Notes under the pieces: generated by a model | Database searches by the model: none | Seen by the model: the letters and a program-made list of their open reading frames with translations, nothing else | What the model was told of the DNA's origin: nothing | Made by a program: the position numbers and the translations under genes | Source of the DNA: CAZAQK01 sp046344715 | GTDB taxonomy: Bacteria; Pseudomonadota; Alphaproteobacteria; Rickettsiales; SXRF01 | Reading direction: 5' to 3' | Length of the DNA stretch: 64,000 nucleotides | NCBI GenBank assembly: GCA_046344715.1 | Contig: JBKDKX010000008.1 | Location: 48,173-112,172, forward strand | In this document: in pieces, positions 9,011 through 16,592 of the stretch | Layout: each line of letters starts with the position of its first letter | Position numbering within the stretch: position 1 is the stretch's first letter

Positions 9011-9178
9011 ATGATAAGCCGCCTCATCATTGTAGCTATAGCTACTATCAGCCTAAGCGGATGCATTGCCACCCCACGCTTAGAACTTGCAGAAACATAT
9101 ACCTTTGACCATGTGCATGTGGTACAAGAACCCATGAGCTATAACGACATCATGTGCTGTTACGATTGCACGGTATAA
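9011..9178 (+). CDS. Very small lipoprotein (55 aa)
   Basis: From ATG 9011 the product begins MISRLIIVAIATISLSGC, a textbook lipoprotein signal with lipobox LSGC and acylated C18, then 37 residues ending MCCYDCTV. A Shine-Dalgarno-like GGAG lies about 8 nt upstream. The mature part is tiny and Cys-rich at its end (three Cys in the last six to eight residues). Function unknown; entericidin-like size but no sequence resemblance. The start at 9011 is chosen over an upstream in-frame ATG because it begins the signal peptide. Confidence 0.6.
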   Translation: MISRLIIVAIATISLSGCIATPRLELAETYTFDHVHVVQEPMSYNDIMCCYDCTV

Positions 9179-9231
9179 TCGTTAAATAATTAAATTCTAT
9201 TGCTGGCTTATAAATATGTTATAAGCCCTCC

Positions 9232-9891
9232 ATGACACCTGAAGAAATAGAATGCCGCCTGCTATATCGCGATGCGTTGATGCTGGTGCTGAATAAGCCC
9301 GCTGGCATACCTGTGCATAAAGGCACAGGTGGCGGCGAGAACCTTGAACAGTATTTTACGCACTTACAATTTGGCCTGCCGCGCCCACCTGCCCTAGCAC
9401 ATCGGCTAGACCGCGACACCAGTGGATGTTTGATTCTTGGCCGTAACCGCCATGCTCTGGCTACACTCGGCAAATTATTTGAGAAAAACCAGATTAAAAA
9501 AACCTACTGGGCGATAGTGGAAGGCGCACCACCGCAAACAGAAGGCACCATCGATTTGCCACTGGAGAAAAAAAGCCAGCACAAGGCGCGCTGGCAGATG
9601 CAGGTGGCGGAGACAGGCGGCATGGAAACAATCACGCATTATAAAGTGATGGGTGAGAAAGACGGCAAAACATGGCTGGCCATGATGCCGCAGACCGGCC
9701 GCACCCACCAATTACGTGTGCATGCCGCCGCCATTGGTTGCCCGATTGTAGGTGATAAAATTTATGGAAGCAAAGAGCCGGAAAGAATGCTGCACCTGCA
9801 TGCGCGGGAAGTTATTGTGCCGCTATATCCAAAGAAAGAACCGATTGTGATAAGTGCAGGCTTGCCGGAGCATATGCAGTGGTTTTGGTAA
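9232..9891 (+). CDS. RluA-family RNA pseudouridine synthase
   Basis: A 219-residue pseudouridine synthase that isomerises specific uridines in rRNA or tRNA. The catalytic motif AHRLDRDTSGCLILGRN has the nucleophile D60. MLVLNKPAGIPVHKG near residue 17 and GRTHQLRVHAAAIGCPIVGD near 160 are further family blocks. No S4 domain precedes it, so it resembles RluA or the short RluC/D relatives; the target cannot be assigned. It converges with the PEPC-like gene, with about 30 nt between them. Confidence 0.9.
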   Translation: MTPEEIECRLLYRDALMLVLNKPAGIPVHKGTGGGENLEQYFTHLQFGLPRPPALAHRLDRDTSGCLILGRNRHALATLGKLFEKNQIKKTYWAIVEGAPPQTEGTIDLPLEKKSQHKARWQMQVAETGGMETITHYKVMGEKDGKTWLAMMPQTGRTHQLRVHAAAIGCPIVGDKIYGSKEPERMLHLHAREVIVPLYPKKEPIVISAGLPEHMQWFW

Positions 9892-9924
9892 TCCACCCCT
9901 GCGGTGGGAGGAGGTTATCCACTA

Positions 9925-12900
9925 CTACACCAATGCAACGTCTCTCTCCGGTGGCCGTACTGCCGCGCCATAAGCCGGATCATCTGCCGCAAGCAAGCGG
10001 CCATGCACTACCGTATCCCCTGCGTTATGTAATACACCGCGGTCATGCTCGCCCGTGCCATGTATCTTTGTATAGAGCAGGAAGTCACGGTAATTAGCCT
10101 TGCGGCTTACATCTCGCGCTAAATGTGGCAGTGCTTTAAGCATGTCGGCTCGCACCTCGCCACTACGCTTTTCCCCTTTAAGGGCTGCATAGGCAAGATC
10201 CGCCGCGTTTTTATATGTTTCTTGAACATGTGCAAGATACGCGTTGCCAGACTGCACAGTATTTTTATCGGCACCCAATTTTTTCAACTCTGCAAGCCTG
10301 CCTTCAATCCACTGCAGTGAATTAGGATCAGTCATCGCCAGTGCAAAGGCTGACCTATCCTCGGCATCACGGAACGTAGGAGATTTGTTGTAATAAGTTT
10401 TTATCTGCTTGGGTGTAAGCTCAATTGTATCAGCACTCACACCGGTAAAGGCAGTTATAAAATCTTTTTCAGCATCAGATTTAACTGGTTTTGCTTTTAC
10501 TTCATCCAGCTTTTTTCTGGTTTCATCCAACAAATGCTGCCCAAGATTTTTAGAACCAAGCCACGAAGGCACAATGCCTGCCTGTTGCCATGCTTCGCTG
10601 AAGGCTATGGTGCGTATCTTTTCAATATCTACCGGCTTAATATCATGCAAATGTGGATAACGTTTAGCAATGGCCATTTGTGTGCTTTCCGTTCTTGCAA
10701 AAGCGACCTCTCCGCCGCGTTTTGCAGCGCGTGACCCACGGCCACCAGCACGGGTTTCATTCTGACAATCAAGCACTGCAAGCAGTACGCCCATCTTATC
10801 TTTCTGAAAATCCTCTTTCTGATATTCCGTCAACGTATCCTTCAGTGCAGCAATAGCCACATCTTCCATCACGGGATTTGGCTTGCGGTTTTCTTGTGCA
10901 GCGGATTCCTGCTCCGGTGTTTCATTCGCACGGTTACGCACTATCCACTTATCACCCTCTTTTTCAAAACGGCTGGCCGCATGAGTGATATTGCGCGTAA
11001 GCAGGCGCACGCTAGACGATGGCGCATTGAAATAGTTCACCAGATCACCACCTTGAAAAGTGAATTTGATATAATCATGCAGGTCAAAGGCATTGACGGA
11101 TGCGGATACGGCGCGCACCCCATTGCGGTACGCATCAGAGATACTACCACCCTCAAAGAATTCTGTTCCGATATTATATTCTTCATTAAGCGCACGCATC
11201 TTTTTATGCGCCTCATGAATGTATGCACGCGCAGCAAGCAAGCCGGAACGTCGCGCATTATCGCTATGGGCAATCTGCACCTGCTGTGTGCGCTTGCCGT
11301 CATGCCGGTCTTTCATGGTTTCCAGATGTTGCTGGTACGCTTCATTGTCATAAACAGAGCGCATGATCGCATCAATATTCATCATGGTATTTGGTTCTTC
11401 AAACAACGGAATAATGCCGAGTTTTACGGTGCGTCCATCTTTTTCAGGAATCATACGCTGCATAAGCTGCGCCTCTAAAATATTGGCGGTGCCTTGGGCT
11501 ACTATTTCATCTTTGGTATGCTCTTTATCATCATCCGCACGCCCACACTCCGCCAGCACATTATCCTGAATCATGGTAGGAAAATCACGCGCAAGCTCCA
11601 TACGCTTCATGGTGTGGTAGGCAATCGGCAGCGCAGATTCTGCACTATAAGGCTTATTAGCAGCCGCGATGATGTTATGTTTTTCCGCTGAAAGCAGATG
11701 TTGCGGATCATCGGACCGTGACGAAAGCAACTTCGTTAGTTCATTTTTTCTCTGCTCAGCAGACATTCTGGTATATCCCGCGATTAATTCTGCGGCCACG
11801 CGGCCATACTCCTCCGCCGTTTCGCGATATTCAATTTTAGAAAAATCAAAACCGAAGATACGGATTTTGCGGAGCAGATCGAGTGCCTTTGCATCGCCAG
11901 AGGACGTATGTACCGCGCTTACATCCTGCTCAAACGCCTTGGCATCGAGAGGTTTGCGTATGGCCACCAATTTCTTTGACAGTGCATCAAAACGATCATT
12001 TAAATCTTTTCCTAAAATCGTTGCATCACCTTTTCTGGCTTTATTGCTGTCTTCACGGAGTTGCGCCACTTCCGGTAGTATGGCTTGTAGTGCAGTATTG
12101 GCTGCGGTGAGTTTCTCCTGCCAGTCCGCCAATGCAGGATTATCAATAGTTTCAACATCCGTCTTATAACGCGCCACGATTTCTGACGTATGCATGGCGA
12201 TAGCTTCCAGCGTGGTTTCCGCCGTTACGTTGCTGTTACCATCTTTGTCACCTGCTGAACCCCATGAGCCAAGCTGGAACTTAAGTTTCAGGTCTTGCGG
12301 TTTATAGGTATCGCCGTATTTCCCACGCAGCCCATCATCATATTCGGCATATACCGCAGTCATATCTTCGTACAAGTTGCCGAGGAAATTCAGCACCACC
12401 GCCGTTTCGTCACGCACGGTAAAATTAGTATCTTTGCCATCCTGTTGGTGCAACACGGGCGTACGCAACATATCACGCAGAGAGCTTTCGATTGCCGCGT
12501 CATCTTTGCCTTCAACTGCCTTCGCCAATGCGCGCTGCGCCTGCATGGATTGCAGCGAGTGGGTGTTGGTTGGGTGCATGGTCATCACAACTTCAAATAC
12601 CGGCTTGTTTAACTTGCCAATGGCATCATCCAGCGTCATCGATCCATTCTGCTTGGCCAAAAACTCTTTTACGCCACTGGGAATTTGCTTTGCGCCCATA
12701 AAGAAATGGTGGCGAGCCGCAAGCCCTGCTATTTCATACACATGGCCAAGGCGTGCATAGGCTTCAAATAATTGAGTTTTCTGATCATCATTAAGACCTT
12801 TAAGCGCATGATGAAACACACTACGCTCTGCACTTACATCAAGACTTTTTCCATTTTCCGGCCAGACCGCATCGCGCAACTGTGCAAGGCGATCTGCTAT

Positions 12901-13005
12901 AGGTTCGCCACCCAGCAACGCATCAGTACGGATAATATCCAACACCTTGTTACTCAAGCTGCGCGCTAATGACAGGTGATTATCGGAGGAAGATAATTGG
13001 CTCAT
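9925..13005 (-). CDS. Divergent phosphoenolpyruvate carboxylase-like protein
   Basis: A 1026-residue protein that follows the PEP carboxylase order of motifs. VVMTMHPTNTHS (H144) corresponds to TAHPTE, QLGSWGSAGDKDGNSNVT (245-261) to GSWxGGDRDGNPNVT, FGFDFSKIEYRETAEEY (384-400) to the LDxRQ block, and IIPLFEEP (531-538) to PLFET. VQIAHSDNARRSG (576-588) corresponds to GYSDSxKDxG, and VPSWLG to LPAWLG. However, the catalytic Lys of SDSxKD is Arg, the FHGRGGS loop is replaced by FFEGGSISDAYRNG, and the C-terminus lacks the usual QNTG ending. Known PEPCs carboxylate PEP to oxaloacetate; here activity is doubtful, and a related but different reaction or regulatory role is possible. Length is slightly above family norm. 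Confidence 0.7.
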   Translation of the reverse strand: MSQLSSSDNHLSLARSLSNKVLDIIRTDALLGGEPIADRLAQLRDAVWPENGKSLDVSAERSVFHHALKGLNDDQKTQLFEAYARLGHVYEIAGLAARHHFFMGAKQIPSGVKEFLAKQNGSMTLDDAIGKLNKPVFEVVMTMHPTNTHSLQSMQAQRALAKAVEGKDDAAIESSLRDMLRTPVLHQQDGKDTNFTVRDETAVVLNFLGNLYEDMTAVYAEYDDGLRGKYGDTYKPQDLKLKFQLGSWGSAGDKDGNSNVTAETTLEAIAMHTSEIVARYKTDVETIDNPALADWQEKLTAANTALQAILPEVAQLREDSNKARKGDATILGKDLNDRFDALSKKLVAIRKPLDAKAFEQDVSAVHTSSGDAKALDLLRKIRIFGFDFSKIEYRETAEEYGRVAAELIAGYTRMSAEQRKNELTKLLSSRSDDPQHLLSAEKHNIIAAANKPYSAESALPIAYHTMKRMELARDFPTMIQDNVLAECGRADDDKEHTKDEIVAQGTANILEAQLMQRMIPEKDGRTVKLGIIPLFEEPNTMMNIDAIMRSVYDNEAYQQHLETMKDRHDGKRTQQVQIAHSDNARRSGLLAARAYIHEAHKKMRALNEEYNIGTEFFEGGSISDAYRNGVRAVSASVNAFDLHDYIKFTFQGGDLVNYFNAPSSSVRLLTRNITHAASRFEKEGDKWIVRNRANETPEQESAAQENRKPNPVMEDVAIAALKDTLTEYQKEDFQKDKMGVLLAVLDCQNETRAGGRGSRAAKRGGEVAFARTESTQMAIAKRYPHLHDIKPVDIEKIRTIAFSEAWQQAGIVPSWLGSKNLGQHLLDETRKKLDEVKAKPVKSDAEKDFITAFTGVSADTIELTPKQIKTYYNKSPTFRDAEDRSAFALAMTDPNSLQWIEGRLAELKKLGADKNTVQSGNAYLAHVQETYKNAADLAYAALKGEKRSGEVRADMLKALPHLARDVSRKANYRDFLLYTKIHGTGEHDRGVLHNAGDTVVHGRLLAADDPAYGAAVRPPERDVALV

Positions 13006-13107
13006 TTTTGTTGCTTTATGTTTACTAAACTAAGTCTAGCAGCCAATTCCCAAGAAACAATTGACGAATTGATGACAATTGCTAATGCAGGCGGCAACAC
13101 TTTTTTT

Positions 13108-13198
13108 GTCATACCGGCGAAGGTATTTATCCTTATTTTTCATAATTATAACTGTGTTGATAATGTTCTGGATTGCGGCTTCCGCCGGAATGATGGGA
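13108..13198. repeat. Palindromic repeat element (GTCATACCGGCG type)
   Basis: Left arm GTCATACCGGCGAAGG (13108-13123) pairs with right arm CTTCCGCCGGAATGAT (about 13179-13194), enclosing about 55 nt of AT-rich sequence. It resembles the GTCATTCCGGCG dispersed elements of many proteobacterial genomes. It lies between the PEPC-like promoter and the 3' end of the small secreted protein gene. Confidence 0.6.
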
Positions 13199-13199
13199 G

Positions 13200-13568
13200 C
13201 TAGAATTTATAGCTGTAATTGAGCATAACCGAATCTGGGCGGGCAGTTGCTACCCAGTTGGAGTTATCAGGGGCATATTGCAGTTCAACATTCTTGAGGC
13301 TCATGCCTTCGCCAAGACGATAATGGAAGCGGATGGTACCGGTTTCTACGCGTTCTTTAGCAAATGTCAGATAATCGCCTTCGATACGGGAATCAATTTT
13401 CTCAACAAATTCACGGACTTCCTTGCTATCTGCCCCAATATGTCCAAGGATGATAAGGGCTTTACGGGCATTTTTGGATTTCTGCCCGGACTCGTCTTCA
13501 GCCGCTACTGCCATGTTTGGTGTTGCAACCAGCAGCAGCGCGGCCACTACTGATTTTACTTTAACCAT
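13200..13568 (-). CDS. Small secreted hypothetical protein (122 aa)
   Basis: The N-terminus MVKVKSVVAALLLVATPNMAVAAED is a clear Sec signal peptide cleaved after AVA. The mature part is about 98 residues. The second half has alternating hydrophobic/polar stretches (TIRFHYRLGEG, NVELQYAPD, SVMLNYSYKF) and ends in phenylalanine, the pattern of outer-membrane strands and the BAM recognition signal. It may be an unusually short beta-strand protein or a remnant of a larger porin-like protein. No family recognised. The stop lies only two bases from a palindromic repeat. Confidence 0.65.
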   Translation of the reverse strand: MVKVKSVVAALLLVATPNMAVAAEDESGQKSKNARKALIILGHIGADSKEVREFVEKIDSRIEGDYLTFAKERVETGTIRFHYRLGEGMSLKNVELQYAPDNSNWVATARPDSVMLNYSYKF

Positions 13569-13744
13569 TCTTTAATTATAACAGAATTGCGCATAAATGC
13601 ATTAAGAAAGTGTAAATTATTCCTGTGCAATTGGCTCTCAGCCTTAGTTATAAAATATAATGCCACATGATGCACTTACGTTGCACTGCAACAAAACTGT
13701 CATAATTCTCTTGTTCGAAATATCAAATCCGTTATGACACTGGC

Positions 13745-14392
13745 ATGGATTTAAAGCAGCTTTTTGAGAATAATAAGGTGTGGGCTTCTGCTATTCAGTC
13801 AGAAAACCCTGATTTCTTCAAACAACTCGCTTCTCTACAGAACCCCGAATATCTCTGGATTGGCTGCGCGGATAGTCGCGTGCCTGCCAATGAGATCACC
13901 GGCCTCCTGCCTGGTCAGGTGTTCGTACACCGTAATATCGCCAACGTGGTGGTACATAGCGACCTGAACTGCCTTTCCGTGATGCAATTCGCCGTGGATG
14001 TACTGAAAGTCAAACACATCATCGTATGTGGACATTATGGCTGTAGCGGCGTGCATGCTGCACTTACCAACCGCAAGCTCGGGCTGGTGGATAACTGGAT
14101 TCGCCATATTCAGGACGTATGGCTGCGCTACCGCACTCATTTTGAGAAGCTGGATGAAAAAGCGCATTGGAATCTGCTGTGCGAACTCAACGTCATTGAG
14201 CAGGTGGTGAACGTAGCACAAACCACTATCGTGCGTGACGCTTGGGAACGCGGACAGAACCTGACCGTACATGGCTGGGTGTATGGACTAAGCGACGGAT
14301 TGTTGCATGACCTCAGCATGTCCATTGATAATCATGCATCACTGGCTGATACGCTGGATAATGCACTTCGTACCGTCACGGGGCGCATATAG
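13745..14392 (+). CDS. can: Beta-class carbonic anhydrase
   Basis: A 215-residue zinc enzyme interconverting CO2 and bicarbonate. Ligands and the catalytic dyad are visible: C41, D43 and R45 in IGCADSRVPANE, and H97 and C100 in VCGHYGCSGV. Length and motifs match Escherichia coli Can/CynT2. Bicarbonate supply would fit a carboxylase such as PEPC nearby, but they are transcribed in opposite directions. A PAP2-type frame starts in or just after its 3' end. Confidence 0.95.
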   Translation: MDLKQLFENNKVWASAIQSENPDFFKQLASLQNPEYLWIGCADSRVPANEITGLLPGQVFVHRNIANVVVHSDLNCLSVMQFAVDVLKVKHIIVCGHYGCSGVHAALTNRKLGLVDNWIRHIQDVWLRYRTHFEKLDEKAHWNLLCELNVIEQVVNVAQTTIVRDAWERGQNLTVHGWVYGLSDGLLHDLSMSIDNHASLADTLDNALRTVTGRI

Positions 14393-14496
14393 ACCTGCTC
14401 GCCACACTGGAAAATTACTCCCTGCTAAAAGCCACTACTGAACTGGGTGATAGCAGCGTACTCGCCGTCATCAGCGTACTCACATGTATCTATCTG

Positions 14497-15009
14497 TTGT
14501 TCAGCCGCAGCTACCGCGCTGGATTCGCCATGCTGCTTGCCTTCGTGCTGGCAGCAGGAAGTACTGCGGTTGCCAAATTAATTTTTTTGGGGTGCGTGGA
14601 AGAATCATGGTTTGGCATACGCTCACCCAGTGGGCACACAGCAATTTCGCTTTCCGTCTATGCTATGCTGGCGCTGCTGGTCAGCAGCCAGATGCCATAC
14701 CGGCTGAAGTTATTGCCTCATCTCATTGCGCTGCTACTTGTTGGCGGTATCGCGGTATCACGCGTAACGCTCGGACATCACAGCATGGAAGAAGTGATAA
14801 TTGGACTTACCATTGGCATCTGCGCCGTCATCGCCGCCAGCATGTTGCTTTTTTACAAACGCGCACATGTAGAACGCTTCAACGTATGGTCCTTATTATT
14901 GCTGATTGTGGGATGCGCTTTACTTCTACACGGCACACGCCTGCCGGCTGAGCAGTTTATTAAGCACATTGCAGCCATGTTAAAAGATTATATTCCAGCG
15001 TGTGGATGA
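14497..15009 (+). CDS. PAP2-family membrane phosphatase, start unclear
   Basis: The frame carries PAP2 motifs RSPSGHTAISLS and SRVTLGHHSMEEV with several membrane helices, typical of undecaprenyl-diphosphate or lipid phosphatases acting on the outer leaflet. The only standard start is a TTG at 14497. Family-like sequence clearly continues upstream in frame (about 14395-14496, LENYSLLKATTELGDSSVLA), where no ATG, GTG or TTG exists back to the stop at 14359. So the true start is non-canonical, or the gene is fused by a frameshift to the carbonic anhydrase, or an indel has broken it. KxxxxxxRP motif 1 is not evident. Confidence 0.7.
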   Translation: MFSRSYRAGFAMLLAFVLAAGSTAVAKLIFLGCVEESWFGIRSPSGHTAISLSVYAMLALLVSSQMPYRLKLLPHLIALLLVGGIAVSRVTLGHHSMEEVIIGLTIGICAVIAASMLLFYKRAHVERFNVWSLLLLIVGCALLLHGTRLPAEQFIKHIAAMLKDYIPACG

Positions 15010-15015
15010 CAAAAC

Positions 15016-15726
15016 CTAATACGCGCCCTTGGTATTAAGCACCGCAAATGGCGTTTTAAGCATAATCAGTACATCCTGCCACAATGACCAATTTCGCACA
15101 TACCAACTATCCAGATGCACACGGTGCTTAAAGCTGGTGTTGTTACGGCCGCTTACCTGCCAGAGCCCAGTGAGACCCGGGCGCACAGATAAGTAATAGG
15201 CAATACGGCTGCCACAATACTGCATTTCTTCAACCAGCATGGGTCGCGGGCCAACAAGACTCATATCCCCCACCAGCACATTCCATAGCTGCGGCAACTC
15301 ATCAAGGCTCAGTTTACGGATAATACGCGCTGTGTGTGTCGTTACACGCGGGTCATTTGGTAGTTTACAAAATTTTTCCCAGTGGCGCTTAAGCATTGGG
15401 TTTGCATTCAGATAGTCATCGAGCAAATGATCCGCATCGGGCTGCATGGATCGAAATTTCCAGCAGTTGAATGGCCTGGCATATTTGCCAACACGGGCAC
15501 CGCCATAAAACACACTGCCCCCCTGCCCTTCAATTTTGAGCATGAGCGCAATCAATACAAATACAGGACACAGTATCACAAGTGCCACCACTGCAATTAC
15601 TATATCCATTGCACGTTTTATCTTGCGTGAAAAAGATGGCAGTACAACCAAATCATTTGCAGGAACAACGAAATATTTGAGCTGAGTATCAGCAATTTCT
15701 TTATGCTTGAGTGCGGAATGCGGCAT
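15016..15726 (-). CDS. Bacterial sugar transferase (exopolysaccharide initiating phosphoglycosyltransferase)
   Basis: A 236-residue monotopic phosphoglycosyltransferase of the WbaP/PglC type that places the first sugar-1-phosphate on undecaprenyl phosphate. It shows RKIKRAMDIVIAVVALVIL (membrane re-entrant helix, about 36-60), NCWKFRSMQPDADH, RKLSLDELPQLWNVLVGDMSLVGPRPM and RPGLTGLWQVSGR, all family signatures. It lacks the extra N-terminal membrane domain of full-length WbaP. Its start touches the stop of the Wza-like gene (shared base at 15726), so the two are cotranscribed. No other EPS genes are adjacent. Confidence 0.93.
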   Translation of the reverse strand: MPHSALKHKEIADTQLKYFVVPANDLVVLPSFSRKIKRAMDIVIAVVALVILCPVFVLIALMLKIEGQGGSVFYGGARVGKYARPFNCWKFRSMQPDADHLLDDYLNANPMLKRHWEKFCKLPNDPRVTTHTARIIRKLSLDELPQLWNVLVGDMSLVGPRPMLVEEMQYCGSRIAYYLSVRPGLTGLWQVSGRNNTSFKHRVHLDSWYVRNWSLWQDVLIMLKTPFAVLNTKGAY

Positions 15727-16313
15727 TAAAATATCCGCTCCCGCACAGTAATACTGTCACCTGGCAGAATGGGGGTTGCTTCCGCAGCATTCAGATGCTC
15801 TCTTTCCTTACCCGCCCCACGATCAATCAGGATAAGGCCTTTAGCCGCACGCGGCGTGTATCCGCCTGCACTGGCAATGGCATGAAATACCGTAAAATCC
15901 GGCTGCCACTGGTATTTTCCTGGGTTCCGCACCTCACCCAAGATATATATGGGACGCAGCGAAACCACGTCCACCGTCACTTGTGGGGATGTAAGGTAGC
16001 CACCGCGCACCAGTGCTTCGGTAATTTTTATTTGCAGTTCATCCTTAATGAGACCAGATGCCTGCATATCACCAATCAGTGGAATTGCCACAAAACCATC
16101 AGCATTGATAGGATATTGGCCGGTAAGCACATCCTCACCATATACAGTAAGGCGAATCACATCGCCTGCGCCCAGCCCAAGCGATTGGCTGGCCGGCATC
16201 TCCATCGGCGCATCTTTGTCAGCGGCAGGAGGAACAGCCACAACGGTGCATGCTGCAAGCTGTAACAAAACCAAACCTTGTACGAGTATTAGAATGGTTT
16301 TCTTGAGTATCAC
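15726..16313 (-). CDS. Polysaccharide export lipoprotein (Wza/KpsD family)
   Basis: A 195-residue outer-membrane export protein. The signal peptide ends in lipobox LQLAAC (C22). The Poly_export domain follows (LGAGDVIRLTVYGEDVLTGQYPINADGFV, about 47-75), then an SLBB domain (RPIYILGEVRNPGKYQWQ, about 118-135). It is shorter than E. coli Wza because it has one SLBB domain and no C-terminal barrel helix. It is coupled to the downstream sugar transferase, so both serve extracellular polysaccharide assembly and export. Confidence 0.92.
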   Translation of the reverse strand: MILKKTILILVQGLVLLQLAACTVVAVPPAADKDAPMEMPASQSLGLGAGDVIRLTVYGEDVLTGQYPINADGFVAIPLIGDMQASGLIKDELQIKITEALVRGGYLTSPQVTVDVVSLRPIYILGEVRNPGKYQWQPDFTVFHAIASAGGYTPRAAKGLILIDRGAGKEREHLNAAEATPILPGDSITVRERIF

Positions 16314-16527
16314 GAAGCGTACCTGCTTACTGTTTCAATATGAAGCTGATTAGGCGATGACATGCTCCGATACAAGACATTTTTGTATCAAAATGGTTAC
16401 TCCAAATTAAGCCGAAAAATTTTAACTTTTGGTATTAAATTTATCATTCGCTCACGCTCTGCAAAAACAACCATATCCTGCCATTTTCGCTATAACCCTT
16501 GAAATCTGCGGTTTGCGTGGTATTAAT

Positions 16528-16584
16528 ACCCCGCATTCATTGCGGGGTCTGGCATACCATACCGGACCCCGCCATTCGGCGGGG
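16528..16584 (+). promoter_or_regulatory. Tandem hairpins in the parE 5' leader
   Basis: Two strong stems, ACCCCGCA/TGCGGGGT (16528-16535 with 16541-16548) and CCCCGCC/GGCGGGG (16567-16573 with 16578-16584), flank a weaker GGTCTGG/CCGGACC pairing. The last arm ends 8 nt before the parE ATG and contains the only G-rich stretch that could serve as ribosome binding site, so the site would be sequestered when folded. Could be regulatory or merely a palindromic repeat. Confidence 0.5.
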
Positions 16585-16592
16585 CTTAACTA

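Noticed and set aside
10894..11478. 194-residue frame antisense to the PEPC-like gene
   Set aside because: No ribosome site, no recognisable motif, and the composition is that of the reverse complement of the well-supported coding strand.
15711..16265. 184-residue plus-strand frame over the Wza-like gene
   Set aside because: Antisense shadow of a lipoprotein gene with clear motifs.
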